64,000 nucleotides of DNA from UBA1240 sp045599185 (GTDB lineage: Bacteria; Spirochaetota; Spirochaetia; Treponematales; Treponemataceae): assembly GCA_045599185.1 (NCBI GenBank), contig JAZRVO010000012.1:310001-374000 (forward strand). Reading direction: 5' to 3'. Below the pieces are notes generated by a model. The model made no database searches and was not told where the DNA came from. It was given only the letters and a program-made list of their open reading frames with translations. The position numbers were made by a program, and so were the translations under genes. Of the stretch, positions 57,577-64,000 are shown piece by piece (position 1 is the stretch's first letter; each line of letters begins with the position of its first letter).

Positions 57577-58890
57577 TTATTTTTTATGGCGTTTGTCCAG
57601 TTCGTCCAGAATATCCTGCCACGTAACTTTTTCCTGATACATTAAAACGGAAAGGAAATAGAACAAATCGGCAAATTCCCAGATAACGTCTTCGCGGGTT
57701 TCGGCCTCGTCGGTTAATTCTTCAGCCTCTTCCATAATTTTTTCACGCACGCGTTCCGGTGTAAGCGTTGCCGTGTAAGAACCCGGGCGCGGATTTGCAA
57801 AGCGTTCGCTTATGATTTCGTAAAGAAATTCCATGGAATACGGCCGGTCGCTGTTGGACTGGAAGCAAGACCATGCGCCTGTGTGGCATGTCGGTCCGTG
57901 GGGAACAACCGTTGCAAGCACTGCGTCACGGTCGCAGTCTACGCGCAGTTTTTTTACTTCCAGATAATTGCCCGATGTTTCGCCTTTTGTCCAAAGCGTA
58001 TTCCGGCTGCGGCTGTAAAAGGTAAGTTTTTTTGTATCGATGGTTTTTTCAAAGGCTTCTGTATTTGCAAACCCAGTCATCAAAACTTCGCCGCTGGTAG
58101 CCTGTGCAATAACCGGCATCAAGCCCTTGCTTTCTTCTGCAACTTTCTGCCAGTTTAAGCAGCTTATAAAAGAATCTTTTAATGCAACCTTACCGGTGTA
58201 AAGTGCCATGCCCAGCTGAACATCGCAGCCGATTTTTTCAATCTGCGTAATTTCTTCAACAGTGCTTACGCCGCCTGCAACAACGATGCGGCATTTTACG
58301 GCTTCGCGCAGTGCCTTTACCTGTTCCATGTCAGTGCCCTGCATGCAGCCTTCTTTTTCTACGCAGGTAAAAAGCAGTTCGCTTGCATATTTTTCTGCGG
58401 CTTTTGCTCCGTCCAAAAGACTTATTCCGGCAGTTTCCGTCCAGCCTTTTACGGCAATAACGCCGTTAATGGCATCAACAGAAATAATAATGCGTTCTTT
58501 GCCGATTGCTTCAGCAAGTTCATCCAAAAAGGCTGTATTCAAAATTGCGCCGGTCTTCTGTTCTTCGGCACTTGCCCACGCAGAAGAGCCGATAATTACT
58601 TTTTCTGCACCAAGGCTTATAAGTTCCTTTGCGCGCTTTACGCTGCGTACGCCGCCGCCGGTGCGCACGTTGCCTTTGCGCAGCAGGCTTTTTAAAAGAG
58701 CCGTGTTGGCGGTTTCACCTTTTTCGTTTATGTTTCCCAGTGCGGCATCAAGGTCAATAATTGCAACTTCGCCGTAAAAGTTAAAATCTGTAATCAATGC
58801 GTCAGCGTCTTCACGTTCCAGAACCAGGTCCTTTCCGTTTTTAAGCTGAACAACTTTTCCGTTTTTTAAGTCAATAGAAGAAATAACCAT
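57577..58890 (-). CDS. hisA-hisIE: Fused histidine enzyme HisA-HisI-HisE
   Basis: A 437-residue protein that should perform steps 2, 3 and 4 of histidine synthesis. Residues 1-235 are HisA, a TIM-barrel isomerase, with catalytic D7 (SSIDLK) and D139 (SVDAINGVIAVKGW), and phosphate-binding loops TGGGVRS and VAGGVST. Residues about 245-345 are HisI, phosphoribosyl-AMP cyclohydrolase, with zinc Cys/His in VDCDRDAVLATVVPHGPTCHTG in part (VDCDRD and PTCHTG). Residues about 355-437 are HisE, the pyrophosphohydrolase, with EEAEELTDEA and WEFADLFYFL. HisIE fusions are common; HisA in front of them is unusual. The start at 58890 aligns with other HisA; 58917 is an in-frame alternative. No other his gene is adjacent. 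Confidence 0.95.
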   Translation of the reverse strand: MVISSIDLKNGKVVQLKNGKDLVLEREDADALITDFNFYGEVAIIDLDAALGNINEKGETANTALLKSLLRKGNVRTGGGVRSVKRAKELISLGAEKVIIGSSAWASAEEQKTGAILNTAFLDELAEAIGKERIIISVDAINGVIAVKGWTETAGISLLDGAKAAEKYASELLFTCVEKEGCMQGTDMEQVKALREAVKCRIVVAGGVSTVEEITQIEKIGCDVQLGMALYTGKVALKDSFISCLNWQKVAEESKGLMPVIAQATSGEVLMTGFANTEAFEKTIDTKKLTFYSRSRNTLWTKGETSGNYLEVKKLRVDCDRDAVLATVVPHGPTCHTGAWSCFQSNSDRPYSMEFLYEIISERFANPRPGSYTATLTPERVREKIMEEAEELTDEAETREDVIWEFADLFYFLSVLMYQEKVTWQDILDELDKRHKK

Positions 58891-59128
58891 AATGTAAGAA
58901 TTTACCAAATTATGCACATTTTTTCAATGTGGCTTTCGTGTGCCGGGTGGCAGTTGGTTTTTAAATGTAAAAGGTTAGTTTGTTCTGTAAACGAACTTTC
59001 AGAATTCTGTTACCTTTTGCCGGTATGTGTGTTTTCAATTTGCCTACTTCTTCACATTATGTTGAAGGCTGCAAATAACTGCAAGTTTTGGTTGAAACAC
59101 AATTTTCATAAATAAAAGGAGATTTTTT

Positions 59129-59689
59129 ATGACATTTTGCAAACCTAACAAAGCTAAAAAAGTATTTTTAATTGCCTGTGCAATGATTCTGGTTGGCGCA
59201 TCAAGCCAGCTTTTTGCTAAATCGGCAGAACAGATTGATGCAGGGGTAAAAGTTGCTTTAGAAACATTGAAAACTAAAGTTGGTGCAGACAAAGTAAAAA
59301 GAGCTTACGGAATTCTGGTTTTTCCGGAAGTTTACAAAGCAGGTGTTGGGATTGGCGGTGAATACGGCGAAGGTGCCCTTCTGCGTGGCGGAAAAACTGT
59401 TGGATATTACAGCACAGTTTCCGCTTCTGTCGGCTGGCAGCTTGGCGGCCAGAAAAAAACCGTTATCTATCTTTTCAACACAAAAGAAGCTTACAACAAA
59501 TTTGTAAACAGCGACGGCTGGAAAGCTGGCGTTGATGCAAGCGTTGCCGTTCTTGCCTTTGGTGTTGGTGCAGAAGTTGACACAAACTACCAGAACGATC
59601 AGCCGGTTGAAGCATTCATTCTTGACCAGAAAGGCTTGATGTATGACCTTTCTCTGGAAGGAACAAAAATTTCGACAATTAAACGCTAG
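59129..59689 (+). CDS. Exported SYLF (YSC84)-domain protein
   Basis: A 186-residue protein with a Sec signal peptide (hydrophobic 11-27, cleavage after LFA near 30). The mature part is a SYLF/YSC84 domain: AYGILVFPEVYKAGVGIGGEYGEG in part (GILVFPEVYKAGVGIG near 61-76), then GGKTVGYYSTVSASVGWQLG and a C-terminal FGVGAEVDT region. Related domains bind phosphoinositide or other lipids in eukaryotes; in bacteria the role is unclear, likely at the envelope. AAGGAGA precedes the ATG. It is a single-gene unit with a good terminator. Confidence 0.92.
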   Translation: MTFCKPNKAKKVFLIACAMILVGASSQLFAKSAEQIDAGVKVALETLKTKVGADKVKRAYGILVFPEVYKAGVGIGGEYGEGALLRGGKTVGYYSTVSASVGWQLGGQKKTVIYLFNTKEAYNKFVNSDGWKAGVDASVAVLAFGVGAEVDTNYQNDQPVEAFILDQKGLMYDLSLEGTKISTIKR

Positions 59690-59741
59690 TTTTGGGTTGT
59701 TTCTATAACTGAAAAAAAACAGTCGTATTGCAATCACTTTT

Positions 59742-59777
59742 AGCCTGAAAGCAGAAAACTGCTTTTAGGCTTTTTTA
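59742..59777 (+). terminator. Terminator after the SYLF gene
   Basis: AGCCTGAAAGCAG (59742-59754) pairs with CTGCTTTTAGGCT (59759-59771) with one G-T pair and a 4-base loop, followed by TTTTTATTTT. The 200 bases after it, up to the TetR promoter, hold nothing I can support; a TGAACAAGTTCTG inverted repeat lies near 59936-59948. Confidence 0.9.
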
Positions 59778-59984
59778 TTTTGTGACAAATTTTAAATACC
59801 AAAGGCCGGGCAAGACGCAGGCACTGTTTACGAAGTTTCTGCATCTTGTTCAGCTTACGGCTTTTTCTTTTTTATTTAGGCTGATCCTTTTGTCTCTAAT
59901 TATTGCTTGGTATATGCAAAAACTGCGCTCCTTTTTGAACAAGTTCTGCGTGACAGAGCGCACTTTCAAAAATAAAAAATCCGC

Positions 59985-60013
59985 TTGACTTTATATACCG
60001 GTAGGTATATAAC
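59985..60013 (+). promoter_or_regulatory. TetR promoter with overlapping operator
   Basis: TTGACT (59985-59990) and TATAAC (60008-60013) are 17 bases apart. Between and over them lies the 8-4-8 inverted repeat TATATACC-GGTA-GGTATATA (59992-60011). A bound TetR dimer would cover the whole spacer and the -10 region, so autorepression is strongly suggested. The expected start of transcription is about 60020, one base before the ATG at 60021. Confidence 0.85.
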
Positions 60014-60020
60014 TAAGCAC

Positions 60021-60617
60021 ATGGAAAAGACAACCAGCAAGGAAGTAATTTTACAAAACGCATTATCTCTTTTTGCGCAAAAAGGCTTTGATTCTGTTGG
60101 CATTGCAGAAATTTGCGAAAGTGCCCAGATTACCAAACCTACACTTTATTATTTTTTCAAAAGCAAAGACGGATTGCTGGAAGAGATACTGAAAACCTTT
60201 TTGGGATCGTTAAACCAGAACCTGCGCCAGTGGGGCACATACAACCCTGTGCCGGACGAATACGAAAAAGACGTTTACGCGCTTTTAACGCGGATAAGTA
60301 ACGGCGTTTTTGAAAGCATGACGCAGAACCGGGATTTTGCCCTGCTGTTTGGAAGCGTTTTAATTTCTCCGCCGGATTCCAAGACGTCACAAATTGCCCA
60401 GCCGCTTACAGGCGAGTTTAACGATTTTTTTACCGAAGTTTTCTATAAAATTTCTTCGGTGCATAAAAACGTAAAAAATAAGGAAATGCTTTTGGGCTGG
60501 CTTTTCTGCTCCCAGCTGATGGCAGCGGTTAATTTGTGGCTTAAAGGCAGCCTTGAACTTTCCCCGGATTTTAGCCACGCGCTTGTGCATCAGTTTATGC
60601 ACGGCATTTACGCTTAA
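60021..60617 (+). CDS. TetR-family transcriptional regulator
   Basis: A 198-residue repressor. The N-terminal DNA-binding domain is typical: ILQNALSLFAQKGFDSVGIAEICESAQITKPTLYYFFKSKDGLLEEIL (key motif QITKPTLYYFFKSK at about 36-49). The C-terminal part is a helical ligand domain without clear specificity. I start at 60021: an ATG upstream at 59985 lies in the -35 box, and the operator covers the region between. With the transcription start so close, the message is probably leaderless. The target beyond its own gene is unknown; the next gene is a GH13 enzyme 186 bases away. Confidence 0.92.
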   Translation: MEKTTSKEVILQNALSLFAQKGFDSVGIAEICESAQITKPTLYYFFKSKDGLLEEILKTFLGSLNQNLRQWGTYNPVPDEYEKDVYALLTRISNGVFESMTQNRDFALLFGSVLISPPDSKTSQIAQPLTGEFNDFFTEVFYKISSVHKNVKNKEMLLGWLFCSQLMAAVNLWLKGSLELSPDFSHALVHQFMHGIYA

Positions 60618-60803
60618 AACGGCGTAACCAATTCAACTTACAGGCGAATTTTTTTTCTCATTATTGGGCAAAACGGTTTTTGCCGCTTACAGGAAAAATT
60701 TTGCCTGATGGAATTCTGCTTAAGAAATAGAAAGATTTTTGAAAAAGCAAACAAAAATGCGCGCTTTTAGTTTGTTTTTAAAAATCAAAAAGGAAATTTG
60801 AAA

Positions 60804-62183
60804 ATGACAACTACTGACAATTTTTGCGATACTTTTTTTTATTCAATTTACCCGCTGGGCTTTTGCGGTGCGCTTTACGCCAACCCCAGTCCCGGCCGCC
60901 ACGATTTTTTTACCCAAAACCCGCCGCAAAACCGGCTTGCCGCAATTAACGACCAGTGGATAGACCACATTTGCCAGCTTGGTGCAAACGCGGTTTATTT
61001 TGGCCCGCTTTTTGAATCGGGTTACCACGGCTACGACACCGCGGATTACTTTTGGGTAGACCGCCGCCTTGGCACAAATGCTGATTTTGCCCGGCTTGTT
61101 GAAAAAATGCACGGCTGGGGAATAAAGGTTGTGGTTGACGGCGTGTTTAATCACGTTGGCCGCAGTTTCTGGGCTTTTGCCGACGTTAAGAAAAACGGGC
61201 AGAATTCGCCTTATAAAGACTGGTTTTATCTTGATTTTAGCCAGAACAACCATTTTAACGACGGTTTTACTTATCGCGGCTGGGAAGGCTGCCTTGATTT
61301 GGTTCAGCTTAATTTGCAGAACCCTGCGGTAAAGCAGCATTTGATTGATGCCGCCCGTTTCTGGATTGAAAATTTCAAGATTGACGGCATTCGTCTTGAT
61401 GTGGCTTACATGATAGACCGGCAGTTTCTTGCAGAAATGTCTGCTGCCTGCCGTGACGTTAAAAGCGACATCTGGCTTTTAGGTGAAATGATTCACGGCA
61501 CATACACAGAAATTGCAAACGAAGCGATGCTTGACAGCGCCACCAATTACGAATGCTATAAAGGTCTTTATTCCAGCTTAAACGATAAAAATTATTTTGA
61601 AATTGCCTACGCTTTTAAGCGGCAGAGCGGGAACGGCGGCATTTACCGGGATTTGCACCTTTTCAATTTTGCCGACAACCACGACGTTGACCGTGTTGCG
61701 TCAAAAATCGGCAAAAAAGCCCATCTTTTTCCACTTTATTTAATGCTTTTTACAATGCCGGGCATTCCTTCGGTTTATTACGGCAGTGAATTTGGCGTTG
61801 AAGGCGTAAAAACCGGCGGCCGCGACGAAAACGTGCGGCAGGCTATAAACTTGAACCAGATTAGTGCAAATGCGCCGGTTAAGGGGCTTGCTGAAAGCAT
61901 AAAACGCTTTGCCGCCATCCGCAAAAACACGCCGGCCTTAATTTACGGCACTTACGAAGAACTGCTGGTTAAAAACGAACAGTTTGCTTTTAAACGCCAG
62001 CTTGGTGACAAATGTGCAATTGCCGTTTTTAACCTGAATGATGGCTTTGCAGAAATAACAGTGCCGGTTAAGGGTGCTGGCGGCATTTTCCGTAACCTGC
62101 TTGACGGTGAAAGTTATTCAGTAAACGGCGGCTGCATCAGTTTAAAAGTGCCGCCAAACTGGGGCATGGTACTTGCAAACTGA
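60804..62183 (+). CDS. GH13 alpha-amylase-family glucosidase, cytosolic
   Basis: A 459-residue GH13 enzyme without signal peptide. The four conserved regions are visible: VVDGVFNHVG (about 110-119), GIRLDVAY with nucleophile D199 and R197, LLGEMIHG with acid/base E228, and NFADNHDVDR with the transition-state Asp. A short C-terminal beta-domain follows (about 375-459). Size and the cytosolic place fit maltodextrin glucosidase, cyclomaltodextrinase or trehalose/sucrose-acting members; the exact substrate is open. ATG at 60804 has AGGAAA about eight bases upstream; a TTG at 60798 is an alternative. It could break down imported or stored alpha-glucan. Confidence 0.93.
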   Translation: MTTTDNFCDTFFYSIYPLGFCGALYANPSPGRHDFFTQNPPQNRLAAINDQWIDHICQLGANAVYFGPLFESGYHGYDTADYFWVDRRLGTNADFARLVEKMHGWGIKVVVDGVFNHVGRSFWAFADVKKNGQNSPYKDWFYLDFSQNNHFNDGFTYRGWEGCLDLVQLNLQNPAVKQHLIDAARFWIENFKIDGIRLDVAYMIDRQFLAEMSAACRDVKSDIWLLGEMIHGTYTEIANEAMLDSATNYECYKGLYSSLNDKNYFEIAYAFKRQSGNGGIYRDLHLFNFADNHDVDRVASKIGKKAHLFPLYLMLFTMPGIPSVYYGSEFGVEGVKTGGRDENVRQAINLNQISANAPVKGLAESIKRFAAIRKNTPALIYGTYEELLVKNEQFAFKRQLGDKCAIAVFNLNDGFAEITVPVKGAGGIFRNLLDGESYSVNGGCISLKVPPNWGMVLAN

Positions 62184-62220
62184 AATGCGCCGCAAACGGG
62201 GAAAAAATGCAGCATTGTGC

Positions 62221-63231
62221 CTAAAAGTAAAAAATGTTTATTTTGCCGGTAAACGCAAAGCCTGCCTTTATGTAGGCTTTCTGCGCCGGCAGGTTTTGGG
62301 TTTTTACAAAAAGCACCGGCTTTTTTTTCTGTTCGTTTAAAATGGTGCAAAGCCTGTAAATGCCAAACCCGGCAAGCCCTTTTCCGCGGTAATTTGGCAA
62401 AGTGTAAACGCCGCCAATCTGGCAGTGGTTAAAGCCCTGGGCATTTGTTCCGGTTTTTGCAATTGCTTCGCCTGCAAAATAAATGGCAAAAACCTGCTGT
62501 TTTTTTAGGGCAACTTCAAGGTTTTTCAGGCAACTTTCGGGCTCGTGTTCGGAACAGGGCGGAAGAACTTCTTCTATTTCGTAGCCTTTTTGCAGCAGGT
62601 AAAGCTGGTCACGGTTTTCCGGTGAACAGGGACAAAACTGAACGCAATCGTAAAGTTTCTGTTCCATAAAAATTTTTTCATCCTTTGCCCGGTTCAGCTG
62701 TTCCATAAAAAAATAAGTGCGGTGGCAGCTTGGTTTTTTATCAAAAATGGAAGCAAACATGCTGGTGCTTTTTGCTTCGCCAATCATGCCGTAAACCTGA
62801 TTTTTTTCAAAAACCGGCTGCAAAAGCCGCTTTAAAGGCAAAAAATCTTCTTCGCCGGAAAAAACGGCATTTTCAAAAAAATCAGTATCGCCTGGAATTG
62901 TGATGCATGGCGCAAAGATGCCGGTTTGCCACAAGGCCGGAAAGCAGTGAAAAAGCGTGCCGCCCGGGCATGAAGCAAAAAGTCCGTAAATTTCCTGATG
63001 TTTTTTTACCATGTAAAGGTTTGCCATTATACGGCGGGCGGAAAGTATCCGGCCTTTTTTTAGCAGGGTTAAGGTTTCTACAAACTGACCGGATAAGCCC
63101 ATCGCCATTTTTTCGTAATTTTTTATAAAAGCGGCGGCCTTATTTAAGTTTCTTTCGTTTATGTTTTCCAGTGTAAAAACATTCTGGTTTTCCGCGCTGC
63201 AAAATTCGTTCGTTTTTTTGTTTTCTTTCAT
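62221..63231 (-). CDS. GNAT-family acetyltransferase with long N-terminal region
   Basis: A 336-residue protein. The C-terminal quarter (about 245-336) is a GNAT domain: IGGVYTLPNYRGKGLAGFGIYRL holds the acetyl-CoA loop pattern R-G-K-G-L-A, and NLPAQKAYIKAGFAFTGK is the usual final part. The first 240 residues are not part of the core fold and resemble the FR47-like or double-GNAT arrangement, with several Cys and Phe residues. The acceptor is unknown. It lies seven bases after the partial gene at the right edge, so the two form an operon. Confidence 0.88.
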   Translation of the reverse strand: MKENKKTNEFCSAENQNVFTLENINERNLNKAAAFIKNYEKMAMGLSGQFVETLTLLKKGRILSARRIMANLYMVKKHQEIYGLFASCPGGTLFHCFPALWQTGIFAPCITIPGDTDFFENAVFSGEEDFLPLKRLLQPVFEKNQVYGMIGEAKSTSMFASIFDKKPSCHRTYFFMEQLNRAKDEKIFMEQKLYDCVQFCPCSPENRDQLYLLQKGYEIEEVLPPCSEHEPESCLKNLEVALKKQQVFAIYFAGEAIAKTGTNAQGFNHCQIGGVYTLPNYRGKGLAGFGIYRLCTILNEQKKKPVLFVKTQNLPAQKAYIKAGFAFTGKINIFYF

Positions 63232-63238
63232 TTTTTTT

Positions 63239-64000
63239 CTAGTTCAAGCTGAAATTCTGGCTTTCCGGGTTCTGGTAAAAAAGTGGCAAAACGCCCTGGG
63301 GCACATAATCGCCTGCAATTGCCGCAAATGCCGCCCTAAACGAAAAATCCGAATAGCTGTAGCACATTAAAATTGAATTTGCCCATTCAAAACCCTGCAT
63401 AACCGGCACCGGCGATAAAGCCGAAACCACAATTACTTTTGCCTTTGTACCTTTTAAAGCCTTTGCAACTTCTGCCGAAGCCTGGTTTGGCACAAGATAA
63501 ATGATTGTGTCGTAATTATTTGCAATGTTCTGCAATCGTGTCTGGGCGGCAAGCCGTTCTGCGACGTTTGGCGTGTATTTTACGTACATCAGTTCTGCGC
63601 CGGGATATTTTTTTATTCCCTCGTCAAAAAATTCCTGAAACTGCGCCACAAAAAGCACTTTGCCTGCTTCGTTCGGCAGAATAGGGAAATTGCCTTTTTT
63701 GTACAAAGTCATGGAACGGCATGCCTGTTCCATGAAAAATTTCGTGCCGTCCCTGTCGGGCACAAGTTCCGAAATTTTTTCAATTTCCGGAAAAATCGGT
63801 ACAAAATTTTCGCCTTTAAAATATTCCATTTTTGTGCGCAAAACCAGTTCGGCAGAATGCTGAACCGTGCGGCGGAACGCTGGCATTGTACGCATTTTTT
63901 CAAGGTTGCTTGTCCACAAGGCGGCGTTTATTTGCGGCGTTGTGCTGGAACACAGAATGTTGTTTCCGGCATCGATTGCCAGCGTAAAAGCTTCGGACAA
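63239..64000 (-). CDS. Partial C-terminal part of a probable GH3-type hydrolase
   Basis: The frame is open to the right window edge, so the N-terminus is missing. The 253 visible residues look like the end of a family 3 glycoside hydrolase of the beta-N-acetylhexosaminidase kind: AIDAGNNILCSSTTPQIN resembles the end of the catalytic barrel (AxxAGNDxLL), and the rest is an alpha/beta sandwich (VLFVAQFQEFF, TIIYLVPNQASAEVAKAL, KVIVVSALSPVPV) like the GH3 C-terminal domain. The catalytic residues would lie outside the window. GH3 is my best guess, not certain. The TTG at 63998-64000 is not taken as the start. Confidence 0.72.
   Translation of the reverse strand: MSEAFTLAIDAGNNILCSSTTPQINAALWTSNLEKMRTMPAFRRTVQHSAELVLRTKMEYFKGENFVPIFPEIEKISELVPDRDGTKFFMEQACRSMTLYKKGNFPILPNEAGKVLFVAQFQEFFDEGIKKYPGAELMYVKYTPNVAERLAAQTRLQNIANNYDTIIYLVPNQASAEVAKALKGTKAKVIVVSALSPVPVMQGFEWANSILMCYSYSDFSFRAAFAAIAGDYVPQGVLPLFYQNPESQNFSLN

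Noticed and set aside
1..64000. CRISPR arrays, tRNA and rRNA genes, IS elements, prophage
   Set aside because: Scanning the intergenic regions by eye gave no regular repeat-spacer pattern, no T-loop motif in a cloverleaf context, and no transposase, integrase or phage gene. A tRNA-finding program would be needed to exclude an atypical tRNA.

Overview
The window looks like a chromosomal segment of a host-associated or gut/rumen-type spirochaete, most likely Treponema. The basis is the gene content: diguanylate cyclase, cache-type chemoreceptor, tandem CNNM/CorC proteins, an XPB-type helicase with its partner, an omptin-like outer-membrane protease and several Treponema-style exported proteins. 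It also has moderate-to-low GC, frequent TTG/GTG starts and many short intergenic hairpins. This is inference, since no rRNA or other marker gene is present. I recognised no phage, IS, integrase, CRISPR array, tRNA or rRNA.

Layout. 1-4.4 kb: the 3' part of a large unknown protein, a GAF-GGDEF cyclase, a rhomboid protease and two small exported proteins. 4.6-10.1 kb: a complete branched-chain amino-acid ABC operon (livKHMGF) ending in a CBS-ACT sensor protein. 10.2-15.9 kb: a HAD phosphatase, a MarR regulator, a chemoreceptor and an Lrp/AsnC regulator overlapping an aminotransferase. 16-20 kb: one-chain PurL (FGAM synthase with glutaminase). 20.4-26.1 kb: a thioredoxin-fold protein without its cysteines, two tandem CNNM proteins, an omptin and an RluA-type pseudouridine synthase. 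26.7-34.4 kb: phosphofructokinase, a flavin reductase-like protein, XPB helicase plus partner, a TPR protein and a small membrane protein. 34.5-36.9 kb: NfnAB, the electron-bifurcating transhydrogenase. 37.3-39.3 kb: a glutamine-synthetase-like gene followed by an ANTAR antiterminator-type regulator, preceded by tandem hairpins and a terminator-like hairpin. 39.3-46.5 kb: an unknown exported protein, an NAD epimerase and a CarB-DapF fusion. 46.9-55.6 kb: a carbohydrate-use region with sugar ABC transporter, LacI regulator, AraC regulator and a secreted GH16 glucanase. 55.8-64 kb: DUF2147 protein, unknown protein, HisA-HisI-HisE fusion, SYLF protein, TetR regulator, GH13 glucosidase, GNAT protein and the C-terminal part of what may be a GH3 hydrolase.

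How the parts fit. Extracellular beta-glucan would be cut by the GH16 enzyme, its products imported by the family-1 binding-protein transporter under LacI control (a perfect operator sits on the transporter promoter), and sugars passed to phosphofructokinase. Nitrogen and amino-acid handling is the second theme: liv uptake, Lrp-aminotransferase, GS-like/ANTAR, PurL, CarB-DapF and a three-step histidine enzyme.

The most noteworthy points are: (1) the GS-like protein lacks all three canonical n1-metal glutamates yet keeps the n2 set, and is paired with an ANTAR regulator and a structured leader; (2) a DapF domain fused to CarB has lost one of its two catalytic cysteines; (3) HisA, HisI and HisE are fused, covering consecutive pathway steps; (4) two 87-bp stem-loop elements of one family lie on opposite strands; (5) two triple clusters of TGTGGAAAA-type 9-mers occur in intergenic DNA.
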